Assembly: GCF_020131355.1 (NCBI RefSeq)
Contig: NZ_JAHLEL010000007.1
Location: forward strand, 124,001-188,000
Direction: 5' to 3'
Length of the DNA: 64,000 nt
Source of the DNA: Pseudonocardia sp. ICBG1293
Lineage (GTDB): Bacteria; Actinomycetota; Actinomycetes; Mycobacteriales; Pseudonocardiaceae
In this document: in pieces, positions 27,398 to 36,561 of the stretch
Numbering within the stretch: position 1 is the first letter of the stretch
How the letters are laid out: every line of letters starts with the position of its first letter
Notes under the pieces: generated by a model
Told to the model about the DNA's origin: nothing
Databases searched by the model: none
The model's input: only the letters and a program-made list of their open reading frames with translations
Position numbers and translations under genes: made by a program

Positions 27398-29326
27398 GTG
27401 ATCACGTACCTGGTGAACCGCGACGGCGGCGCACCCTCGGTGCATCGCGACGCCGGGACCGGTGTCGTGTGGTTCGTGGTCGGGCTCCTGCTCATCTGGG
27501 CGCTGCCCGACGCGGGCATCGCCCCGGCGGACGCAGGGACCGGGCCGACGGCGGTGTCGCTGCTGCTCATGGGGCTCGACTGCGCCGCGGCGACGATCCG
27601 CCGGGTCGCCGTACCCGCCGGGCTCCTGGCCGGCACGGCGGTCCTGCTCACGGGCCCCGTCCTGGGCACCCGGACCGAGATCGGGACCGTGCTCGTGTTC
27701 ACCGACCTGCTGTACTGCGCCGTGGTGTTCCCGCCGCGGCGCACCGCGCGTGCGGTGGCCGTCGCCGCGGGCGGGAACGCCACCCTGCTCGGCGTCGCGG
27801 CCCTGCTGGTGGCCGGCGCCCGCGCCGGCACCTACCTCGTGCTCAACCTGACGCTGGTCGTCGGACTGCCCCTGGTGTGGGGGCTGGAGGTGCGCCGGTT
27901 CCGGGACCTGGCCGCCGTCGAGCGGGAGCGGGCCGCGGACGTGGCGCGGACGGCCTCGCGGGAACGGGACGCCGCGGTCGCCGCGGAACGGGCCCGGATG
28001 GCCCGCGACCTGCGCGACGTCGTCGCCGGGCGGCTGTCGGCGATCGCGTTGCAGTCCGAGGCCGCGCTGCAGCCGGGGGCCGAGCCGGCCCTGGTCCGGC
28101 GGGTGCTGGGCACGGTGCGGGAGTCCGGTGTCGCCGCGCTCGGGGAGATGCGCACGATGATCGGGCTGTTGCGCGACGGCGACACGGCCGACCCGCCCGG
28201 AGCGCCCGCCCGGCTGTCCGAGGTCGACGCGCTGCTCGACGAGGCCCGTGCGGCGGGCCTGTCCCCCACCGTCCGCGACGGTCGCGGGGACTCACCGCTG
28301 CCCGCTCCGGTCGACCTCGCCGGGTACCGGATCGTGCAGGAGTCGCTGACCAACGCGGCGAAGCACGCCCCCGGCTCGGAGGTGACGGTGAGCCTGGCCC
28401 TGGACCCCGGGCACCCGGCCCCACCGCACCGCCCCGGCGCGGCCCCGCGCGGCCCCGGGGCGGGCCCCACAGGCCACGCCGAGGACCGGCTGCTCGTCGA
28501 GGTGCGCAACGGTCCCGGCCGTCGCCCCGCGGCGGGACCGGGCATGCACGGTGGCACCGGGCTCGACGGCCTGCGCGAGCGCGCCCGCGCCGTCGGCGGC
28601 ACCCTGCAGGCGGGCCCCGACGGCGACGGCTGGCTGGTCCGGGCCGGCCCCCGACCACGACCAGGAGGTGCCGCGATGAGCGTGCGGGTGGTCGTCGCCG
28701 ACGACCAGGAGGCCGGCCGCACCGGCCTGATGCTGATCCTCGGGTCGGCACCGGACATCGAGGTCGTCGCCGAGGTCGCCGACGGGCTCTCCGCGGTCCG
28801 GGCGGCCGACGAGCACCGCCCCGACGTGGTGCTGATGGACATCCGGATGCCCGGTATCGACGGCATCGAGGCCACCCGGCGGATCCTGGCGTCCGGGACG
28901 GCGCAGGTCCTGGTGCTCACCACGTTCGACCTCGACGAGCTCGTCGACGGTGCGCTGGCGGCCGGGGCGGCGGGGTTCCTGCTGAAGTCGGTCGACGCGG
29001 CCCGGCTGACCGACGGCGTCCGGTCGGTGGCCCGCGGCGAGGGGGTGCTGGCACCGGAGGTGACCCGGCGGGTGATCCGCCGCTACGCGGGGGCCCCGCG
29101 GCCGTCGTCGGTACCGGGGCTGGAGCTGCTCACCGCACGGGAGGCCGACGTGCTCGCCGGGCTGGGCCGCGGGCTGTCCAACGCCGAGCTGTCCGCGGAG
29201 CTGGTCATCTCGGAGGGGACGACGAAGACGCACGTCTCACGCGTCCTGGCGAAGCTGGGGCTGCGCTCGCGCACCCAGGCCGCGATCGCCGCGCAGGAGG
29301 CCGGGCTGGTCCGCCCCGAGCCCTGA
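27398..29326 (+). CDS. Sensor kinase fused in frame to a NarL-type response regulator, H-box His missing
   Basis: One 642-residue open frame. Residues 1-150 are membrane segments. The kinase part has DLRDVVAGRLSAIALQSEAA where NarL-family kinases read LHDVVAHR: the phosphoacceptor His is Arg206 (CGC instead of CAC). The ATP-binding domain is otherwise recognisable (ESLTNAAKHAPGS, GTGLDGLRERARAVGG). There is no stop before the regulator, which begins at Met427 (ATG 28676) with its own AGGAGGT. In the alternate frame a TGA overlaps that ATG, the usual arrangement, so a one-base slip in the CCCCC run near 28650 may have fused the genes. Mutation or sequencing error cannot be separated here. Confidence 0.7.
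   Translation: MITYLVNRDGGAPSVHRDAGTGVVWFVVGLLLIWALPDAGIAPADAGTGPTAVSLLLMGLDCAAATIRRVAVPAGLLAGTAVLLTGPVLGTRTEIGTVLVFTDLLYCAVVFPPRRTARAVAVAAGGNATLLGVAALLVAGARAGTYLVLNLTLVVGLPLVWGLEVRRFRDLAAVERERAADVARTASRERDAAVAAERARMARDLRDVVAGRLSAIALQSEAALQPGAEPALVRRVLGTVRESGVAALGEMRTMIGLLRDGDTADPPGAPARLSEVDALLDEARAAGLSPTVRDGRGDSPLPAPVDLAGYRIVQESLTNAAKHAPGSEVTVSLALDPGHPAPPHRPGAAPRGPGAGPTGHAEDRLLVEVRNGPGRRPAAGPGMHGGTGLDGLRERARAVGGTLQAGPDGDGWLVRAGPRPRPGGAAMSVRVVVADDQEAGRTGLMLILGSAPDIEVVAEVADGLSAVRAADEHRPDVVLMDIRMPGIDGIEATRRILASGTAQVLVLTTFDLDELVDGALAAGAAGFLLKSVDAARLTDGVRSVARGEGVLAPEVTRRVIRRYAGAPRPSSVPGLELLTAREADVLAGLGRGLSNAELSAELVISEGTTKTHVSRVLAKLGLRSRTQAAIAAQEAGLVRPEP
28676..29326 (+). CDS. LuxR/NarL-family response regulator (internal start of the fused frame)
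   Basis: 216-aa regulator when started at ATG 28676, which has AGGAGG seven bases upstream. The receiver domain has the acidic pair in VVVADDQEAGRTG, phosphoacceptor Asp in VVLMDIRMPGIDG and Lys in GFLLKSV. The C-terminal LuxR helix-turn-helix is LTAREADVLAGLGRGLSNAE followed by EGTTKTHVSRVLAKLG. All key residues are intact, unlike the kinase portion. It is probably made separately as well as, or instead of, the fusion. Confidence 0.8.
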   Translation: MSVRVVVADDQEAGRTGLMLILGSAPDIEVVAEVADGLSAVRAADEHRPDVVLMDIRMPGIDGIEATRRILASGTAQVLVLTTFDLDELVDGALAAGAAGFLLKSVDAARLTDGVRSVARGEGVLAPEVTRRVIRRYAGAPRPSSVPGLELLTAREADVLAGLGRGLSNAELSAELVISEGTTKTHVSRVLAKLGLRSRTQAAIAAQEAGLVRPEP

Positions 29327-29328
29327 GA

Positions 29329-29371
29329 CACCGGCGGCCCGCGTCCCGGGAGGGGACACGGGCCGCCGGTG
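29329..29371. terminator. Bidirectional hairpin terminator
   Basis: CACCGGCGGCCCG pairs perfectly with CGGGCCGCCGGTG across 17 bases, between the response regulator stop and the stop of the convergent coxM-like gene. Confidence 0.72.
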
Positions 29372-29377
29372 CGCGGC

Positions 29378-30196
29378 TCAACGCCTGCCGTGCGCGGTCT
29401 CCAGCGCGCGGCGGGTCAGCACCTGCACCAGGTGGGTGCGGTAGGCGACCGACCCGTGGGTGTCGGCGGGCGGCTCGGCACCCTCGGCGGCCAGCGCAGC
29501 GGCCTCGGCGATGCTCTTCCCGGCCCGGAGCGCCTGCTCGGTCGCGGACGCCCGCAGCGCGGTCGACCCCATGTTGACCAGGCCGATCCGGTCGTCGGAC
29601 ACCGCCACGGCGACGATCGCCCAGTCGTTGCTGCGCCGGGTGAACTTCTCGTAGGCCCACCCCTTGTCGCCGCAGCGCGGGATCCGGATCTCGACGATCA
29701 GCTCGTCGGGCTCGCGGACGGTGGTGAACACGCCGGTGTAGAACTCGCCGATCGGCACCGAGCGCTTCCCGCGCGGCCCCTGCAGGACGACAGTGGCGTC
29801 CAGCGCGAGCAGCGCGGCGGGCAGGTCCGCGGCCGGGTCGGCGTGCGCGACGGTGCCGCCGAGCGTGCCGCGGGCCCGGATCTGCGGGTCACCGACGGTG
29901 CGGGCGACCGCTCCGAGCAGCGGCACCTCGGCCGCGACCTCGGCGGAGTCGACCACGTCGCGGTGCTTGGTGCCCGCACCGACGGCGAGCTCGTCGCCCT
30001 CGACACGGATGTAGGACAGCTCCGGGAGCCTGCCGATGTCGATCAGGAATTCCGGCGCGCCGAGGCGCACCTTCATGACCGGGATCAGCGAGTGGCCGCC
30101 GGCCAGGACGCTGGCGTCCTCGCCCTTCTCGGCGAGCAGCGCGATGGCGTCGTCGAGGGTGTCCGGGCGGGCGTAGTCGAACGCGAGGGGGATCAT
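29378..30196 (-). CDS. FAD-binding subunit of a molybdenum hydroxylase (CoxM-like)
   Basis: 272-aa medium subunit carrying FAD and passing electrons from the Fe-S subunit. The FAD signatures are VLAGGHSLIPVMKVRLG near the N terminus and RARGTLGGTVAHADPAADLP in the middle. The C-terminal domain is of the CO-dehydrogenase flavoprotein type. Its ATG overlaps the stop of the Fe-S subunit gene. It forms an L-S-M operon with the two upstream genes; because the large subunit is form II, the substrate may not be CO. Confidence 0.88.
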   Translation of the reverse strand: MIPLAFDYARPDTLDDAIALLAEKGEDASVLAGGHSLIPVMKVRLGAPEFLIDIGRLPELSYIRVEGDELAVGAGTKHRDVVDSAEVAAEVPLLGAVARTVGDPQIRARGTLGGTVAHADPAADLPAALLALDATVVLQGPRGKRSVPIGEFYTGVFTTVREPDELIVEIRIPRCGDKGWAYEKFTRRSNDWAIVAVAVSDDRIGLVNMGSTALRASATEQALRAGKSIAEAAALAAEGAEPPADTHGSVAYRTHLVQVLTRRALETAHGRR

Positions 30197-30741
30197 GCGC
30201 CGGCCTCCCCGCGGGAGAAGCCGGGCGCGGTGCGCAGCGCGTCGGCCTCGGCCTCGGCCTTCTGCGCGGCGTCCGGGTCCTTGCCCGCGGCGACGAGCAC
30301 CGCGCGCACGATGTTGTGGTAGCCCGTGCAGCGGCAGAGGTTGCCCTCCAGTCCCTCGCGGACCTTCCGCTCGTCCAGGTCGTCGTCGTGGCTGATCAGC
30401 GACACCGCGGACATGACCATGCCCGGGGTGCAGAAGCCGCACTGCAGCCCGTGCTCGGACCGGAACGCCGCGGTGACCGGGTGCTCGGGGCGGCCCTCGG
30501 CGGCGCCGTCGAGCCCCTCCATGGTGGTGACCGACTGCTGGTCGGCCTGCACCGACAGCACGGTGCACGACTTGACCGCGTCCCCGTCGAGCAGCACGGT
30601 GCACGCGCCGCAGGACGTGGTGTCGCAGCCGATGTTGGTGGCCTTCAGCCCGACGGTCTCCCGCAGGTAGTGCGCGAGCAGCTGACGGGGCTCCACGTCG
30701 GCACTGGTGGGCTCACCGTTGACGGTGATCTCGACCTTCAC
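30193..30741 (-). CDS. Two [2Fe-2S] subunit of a molybdenum hydroxylase (CoxS-like)
   Basis: 182-aa small subunit. The N-terminal plant-type ferredoxin domain has GCDTTSCGACTVLLDGDAVKSC. The C-terminal helical domain has QCGFCTPGMVM and NLCRCTGYHNIVRAV, which bind the second cluster next to the molybdopterin. The tail of about 25 charged residues is longer than usual. The GTG start overlaps the large-subunit stop (GTGA), and its own stop overlaps the next ATG. Confidence 0.9.
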   Translation of the reverse strand: MKVEITVNGEPTSADVEPRQLLAHYLRETVGLKATNIGCDTTSCGACTVLLDGDAVKSCTVLSVQADQQSVTTMEGLDGAAEGRPEHPVTAAFRSEHGLQCGFCTPGMVMSAVSLISHDDDLDERKVREGLEGNLCRCTGYHNIVRAVLVAAGKDPDAAQKAEAEADALRTAPGFSRGEAGA

Positions 30742-32999
30742 TTGGAGGCCTCCTGGATGGCTTCCCAGACCCGCATCGGGGTCAGGGGCATGTCGATGTG
30801 CGTGACGCCGAGGTGGGACAGGGCGTCGATGACCGCGCTCTGGGTGGCGGGGGTGGAGCCGATCGTCCCGGCCTCGCCGATGCCCTTGTAGCCCATCGGG
30901 TTGACCGGCGTCGGGGTCGTCATCTCGACCAGGTCGAAGCTGGGCAGCTCGGCGGCCGACGGGATGCCGTAGTCGGCGAAGGTGCCGGTGAGCGGCTGCC
31001 CCTCCTCGTCGTAGACGACCTCCTCGAGCAGCGCCTGCGCGATGCCCTGGGCGATCCCGCCGTGCCGCTGACCGTCGCAGAGCAGCGGGTTGAGGATGGG
31101 TCCGGCGTCGTCCACGGCGACGATCTTCTCGACCGTCACCTTGCCGGACTCGGTGTCCACCTCGACGACGCAGACGTGCGCGCCGAACGGGAAGGTCGGC
31201 TTCTTGCCGTCCCAGGTCGTGTCGACCTTGAGCTGCTCGGAGGCGGCCAGCTCGGCCAGGGTCACCGACTTCGCGCCGGGGACACCCCTGACGGTGATCG
31301 CGGCGTGCTCGGGGTCGAGCTCCAGGTCGTCCACGCCCGCCTCGAGCAGCTCCGCGGCGCGCTGCTTGGCCAGGTCGACCAGCTCGGCCGAGGCCTGGTG
31401 CACCGCGACGCCACCGGTCTGCAGCGAGCGCGACCCCATGGTGCCGCCGCCGCGCGGGACGAGGTCGGTGTCGCCGTGCTTGACGGTGATCTTCTCGATC
31501 GGGACGCCGAGCTGGTCGGACGCGAGCATCGCCCACGCCGTGGCGTGGCCCTGCCCGTGCGGGGACGTGCCGGTCAGCACGGTCACCGAGCCGTCCGGGT
31601 GCACCTCCACCGACGCGTCCTCGGCGAAGGCGCCGCCACCGGTGATCTCGACGTAGGAGGAGACGCCGATGCCGAGCTGGCGGGCGTCGCCGGACTCCCG
31701 GCGGGCCTTCTGCTCGGCGCGCAGCCCGGCGTAGCCGGACTTCTCCAGGGCCAGGTCGATGGCCTTGGCGTACTCGCCGGAGTCGTACTCGACCCCGCCC
31801 TTGGTCTGGAACGGGAACTTGTCCGGGGCGACCACGTTCAGCTTGCGGACCTCCGCCGGGTCCTTGCCGATCTCGGCGGCGAACAGGTCCATCGCCCGCT
31901 CGATCGCCGCGGTCGCCTCCGGTCGCCCGGCGCCGCGGTAGGCGGCGATCGAGGTCGTGTTGGTGACGACGGTGCGCGCGCGGGAGTCGACGTTCGCGAT
32001 GTCGTAGGTGCCGGGCGCCATCATGCGGGTGAACATCGGCAGGAAGGTCCCGAGGCGCGGGTAGGCGCCCAGGTCCTGCACGACGTCGATCCGGTAGTGG
32101 GTGACCCGGCCCTCACGGGTGCCGCCGATCGTGACGGTCTGGCGCTGGGCGCGGCCCTGCACCATGCCGGTCATGTTCTCCGAGCGGGACTCGTTCCAGC
32201 GGACCGGGCGGCCCTGCCGGCGTGCGAGCCAGGCGACGAGACCGAACTCGGGGTCCGAGCCGATCTTCGCGCCGAAGCCGCCGCCGACGTCGGGGAGCAC
32301 GACCCGCACCTTGTCCTTGTCCAGGCCCAGCCAGCCGGCGATCTCGTCGCGGCCGCCCTGGGCGTTCTGGTTGGACATGTAGACGGTGACGTGGTCGCCG
32401 TCCCAGACGGCACTGGCGGCGCGGGTCTCCAGCGGGGCCGCGGCCAGCCGCTGGTTCACCAGGTCCCGGGAGACGACGACCTCGCAGCCGTCGAAGAACG
32501 TGGCGTCCTGCTCCTCGTCGTGCCCGTAGGCGGCCGCGGTGTTGGTCCCGGCCTCGGGGAACAGCAGGGTCTCGTCACGGACCGCGGCCAGCGGGTCGAT
32601 CACGACGTCGAGGGGCTCGTACTCGACGTCGACCAGCTCGGCCGCGTCCTCACCCTGGTAGAACTCCTCGGTGAGGACCGCCGCGACCGGCTCGCCGACG
32701 AACCGCACGCGGTCGGTGGCGACGAACGGGCGGGTCATGGCCTTGTTGGCGCCCGGGAACAGCAGCGCCGGGGCGATGTCGAGGTCGGCCCCGGTGACGA
32801 CGGCGACGACGCCGGGCGACGCGAGCGCCGCCGAGGTGTCGATCGAGGTGATCGTCGCGTGGGCCAGCGGGGAGCGGACGAGCGTCAGGTGCAACGCCCC
32901 GGTCAGCCGCTCCTCGGTCAGGTCGTCGGTGTAGGTCGCGCCGCGCGTGAGGAAGACCGGATCCTCGGTGCGGACGACGCGGGTGCCCAAGATGCTCAT
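30738..32999 (-). CDS. Large subunit of a molybdenum hydroxylase, form II CO dehydrogenase-like
   Basis: 753-aa molybdopterin-binding subunit of the xanthine oxidase family. The active-site loop is AYRGAGR (residues 353-359), the form II signature, not the AYXCSFR loop of true aerobic CO dehydrogenase. Cofactor segments include DVGGGFGAKIG, SPHGQGHATAW and, near the end, GIGEAGTIGS with the catalytic Glu. The start at ATG 32999 begins MSILGTRVVRTEDPVF, as in homologues. Form II enzymes have uncertain substrates, so CO use should not be assumed. MoeA, needed for the cofactor, is encoded at 48.5 kb. Confidence 0.9.
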   Translation of the reverse strand: MSILGTRVVRTEDPVFLTRGATYTDDLTEERLTGALHLTLVRSPLAHATITSIDTSAALASPGVVAVVTGADLDIAPALLFPGANKAMTRPFVATDRVRFVGEPVAAVLTEEFYQGEDAAELVDVEYEPLDVVIDPLAAVRDETLLFPEAGTNTAAAYGHDEEQDATFFDGCEVVVSRDLVNQRLAAAPLETRAASAVWDGDHVTVYMSNQNAQGGRDEIAGWLGLDKDKVRVVLPDVGGGFGAKIGSDPEFGLVAWLARRQGRPVRWNESRSENMTGMVQGRAQRQTVTIGGTREGRVTHYRIDVVQDLGAYPRLGTFLPMFTRMMAPGTYDIANVDSRARTVVTNTTSIAAYRGAGRPEATAAIERAMDLFAAEIGKDPAEVRKLNVVAPDKFPFQTKGGVEYDSGEYAKAIDLALEKSGYAGLRAEQKARRESGDARQLGIGVSSYVEITGGGAFAEDASVEVHPDGSVTVLTGTSPHGQGHATAWAMLASDQLGVPIEKITVKHGDTDLVPRGGGTMGSRSLQTGGVAVHQASAELVDLAKQRAAELLEAGVDDLELDPEHAAITVRGVPGAKSVTLAELAASEQLKVDTTWDGKKPTFPFGAHVCVVEVDTESGKVTVEKIVAVDDAGPILNPLLCDGQRHGGIAQGIAQALLEEVVYDEEGQPLTGTFADYGIPSAAELPSFDLVEMTTPTPVNPMGYKGIGEAGTIGSTPATQSAVIDALSHLGVTHIDMPLTPMRVWEAIQEASK

Positions 33000-33155
33000 C
33001 GCGCGGAAGCGTATACACCTCCACCGGCAAGTGCGATGCAGACCACAGCGACCGATCCCCAGGTCAGGGCACCCTTCGCGGAGCGACGCGCGAGCCGGGA
33101 TCCGCATCTGCGGCCCGCCGGGGCCCGGTCGTTCCCGACCTCGGATTTGTTGAGA

Positions 33156-33174
33156 TCGCATCCATCTCGCATCC
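33156..33174 (-). promoter_or_regulatory. Direct repeat upstream of the coxLSM-type operon
   Basis: On the minus strand GGATGCGA occurs twice with an 11-bp period, one helical turn apart, in the less GC-rich gap (33000-33190) before the large-subunit gene. A regulator site is inferred. Confidence 0.35.
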
Positions 33175-33190
33175 AAGGGGGCGCGCAGGG

Positions 33191-34042
33191 TCAGTCGTCC
33201 TCCTCCCACCACGGCCGCACGGCCCACAGCGGGGACACCGGGCCGTGCCCGGCGCCCAGCGGGTAGGCGTGCCGGACCGCCTCGACGATGTAGCGCTTCC
33301 CGAAGCGCACCGCCGCCTCCAGCTCCATCCCGCGGGCGAGCCCGGACGCGATCGCGGCGGCCAGGGAGTCCCCGCCGCCGTGGGTGTGGCCGGTGTCGAA
33401 ACGCGGGCCGGGCAGCTCGACGACCGTGTCGCCGTCGTAGAGGAGGTCCAGGCAGCCGTCGGTGTCCTCGGCGAGGTGGCCGCCCTTCACCAGGACCGCG
33501 CGCGGGCCGAGCGCGTGCAGCGCCTTCGCCGCGGCGTACTGGCCCGCGCGGTCGTGCACGTCGTGCTCGACGAGCAGCCGGATCTCGTCGAGGTTCGGTG
33601 TGACCAGCGTGGCCCGCGGGAACAGCGTGTGCCGGTAGGCGTCCAGCGCCTCGGCGGCCAGCAGCGGGTCCCCGTGCATCGAGGCCGCGACCGGGTCGAC
33701 GACCAGCGGCGTGGCCCGACCGGCGCCGATGTCGCATCCGTCGCAGGCCCGCGCGACGGTCTCGATGATCTCGGCGTTCGCGAGCATCCCGGTCTTCGCG
33801 GCCTGCAGCCCGATGTCGGAGGCGACCGTGGCGATCTGCCCGGCGATGGTCTCGACCGGGACGGTGTGCACGCCGGTGACCCCGACCGAGTTCTGCACGG
33901 TCACCGCACAGACGGCGAGGCAGCCGTGCACCCCGCAGGCGGCGAAGGTGCGCAGGTCCGCGGCGATGCCCGCGCCACCGCCCGAGTCGGTGCCCGCGAT
34001 CGTCATGACCCGGGGCGGGGTGGTGCCGACGGTGGGCTCCAT
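33191..34042 (-). CDS. thiD: Hydroxymethylpyrimidine/phosphomethylpyrimidine kinase
   Basis: Phosphorylates HMP and HMP-P in the thiamine pathway; 283 aa, ribokinase fold. It has MTIAGTDSGGGAGIAADLRT at the N terminus and VVDPVAASMHGDPLL in the middle. The C-terminal anion-hole region reads GHTHGGGDSLAAAIA, a variant of the usual GTGCT loop that keeps the catalytic Asp. ATG 34042 follows GGGAGGA, which forms the 3' edge of a TPP riboswitch. Rv0422c is the equivalent gene in M. tuberculosis. Confidence 0.9.
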   Translation of the reverse strand: MEPTVGTTPPRVMTIAGTDSGGGAGIAADLRTFAACGVHGCLAVCAVTVQNSVGVTGVHTVPVETIAGQIATVASDIGLQAAKTGMLANAEIIETVARACDGCDIGAGRATPLVVDPVAASMHGDPLLAAEALDAYRHTLFPRATLVTPNLDEIRLLVEHDVHDRAGQYAAAKALHALGPRAVLVKGGHLAEDTDGCLDLLYDGDTVVELPGPRFDTGHTHGGGDSLAAAIASGLARGMELEAAVRFGKRYIVEAVRHAYPLGAGHGPVSPLWAVRPWWEEDD

Positions 34043-34055
34043 GGACGTGTCCTCC

Positions 34056-34150
34056 CTGGCCGGCATTACCCGGCCGGTACGCGGTCGGCGACGCCGGTCC
34101 CGGTGGGACCCGGCCGCCCTCTCAGCCCGCCTGTTCCGCGAGCTCCCGCG
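34056..34150 (-). ncRNA. TPP riboswitch upstream of thiD
   Basis: On the minus strand the sequence has GGGAGCTCGCGG, the invariant GGCTGAGAGGGC, and CCGGGTAATGCCGGCCAGGGA. The last element runs into the thiD Shine-Dalgarno, so thiamine pyrophosphate probably blocks translation. Confidence 0.92.
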
Positions 34151-34238
34151 TCGTGCGTGGTCGCCGACGACGGTAGACGGTGCCGGGGCCGCGGGTGGGA
34201 TCCCGCGGCCCCGGCGGGGCACGCCCCGGTCCGGTGCC

Positions 34239-35972
<1,734 letters not shown>

Positions 35973-36075
35973 AGTTGGTCGTGCACCGGCACCGTAGGCA
36001 CCGTCCGGCGACGAACACCAGCCCCTCACCCGGCTGCGAGGAATGATCACCGGTGGTATCGGGTTCTCCACCGGT

Positions 36076-36507
36076 ATGACGCAGAACGCTGAGCTCTCCC
36101 CGACCGACTGGGTCCGCGAGCAGACCGAGAAGATCCTCGAGAACGGCACCACCGAGGGCGTCACCGTCATGGACCGCCCGATCGTGCTGGTCACGACCAC
36201 CGGCGCGAAGTCCGGCAAGAAGCGCTACGTGCCGGTGATGCGCGTCGAGCACGGCGGCTCCTACGCGATGATCGCCTCCAAGGGCGGCACCCCGGAGCAC
36301 CCGGCCTGGTACCACAACGTGGTCGCGAACCCGCAGGTCCAGGTGCAGGACGGCACGCAGACCGGCACGTTCGTGGCCCGCGAGGTCACCGGCGACGAGC
36401 GCCAGGAGTGGTGGGACCGCTCCGTCGAGGCCTACCCGCCCTACGCCGAGTACCAGGAGAAGACCTCCCGGGTCATCCCCGTCTTCGTGCTGGAGCCCGC
36501 AGGCTGA
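36076..36507 (+). CDS. Deazaflavin (F420)-dependent nitroreductase family protein
   Basis: 143-aa split-barrel protein of the Ddn-like family. It has RPIVLVTTTGAKSGKKRYVPVMR near residue 35 and KGGTPEHPAWYHNVVANP, the cofactor-binding GG...P.WY.N signature. ATG 36076 is chosen over ATG 36043 because homologues begin near MTQNAELSPTDW. The cofactor F420 is expected from the family. Substrate unknown. Confidence 0.85.
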   Translation: MTQNAELSPTDWVREQTEKILENGTTEGVTVMDRPIVLVTTTGAKSGKKRYVPVMRVEHGGSYAMIASKGGTPEHPAWYHNVVANPQVQVQDGTQTGTFVAREVTGDERQEWWDRSVEAYPPYAEYQEKTSRVIPVFVLEPAG

Positions 36508-36517
36508 CCCCCGCGGC

Positions 36518-36556
36518 CACCCGCGCGCCCGACCCCCCGGTCCGGGCGCGCGGGTG
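36518..36556. terminator. Bidirectional hairpin terminator
   Basis: CACCCGCGCGCCCG and CGGGCGCGCGGGTG pair perfectly over 14 bases between the stops of the nitroreductase and the convergent ABC permease gene. Confidence 0.75.
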
Positions 36557-36561
36557 TGTCC

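Noticed and set aside
30738..32999. Aerobic CO dehydrogenase (form I) identity
   Set aside because: The active-site loop is AYRGAGR, not AYXCSFR.
30798..33266. 822-codon plus-strand open frame
   Set aside because: It is antisense to the molybdenum hydroxylase large subunit, whose motifs are intact.
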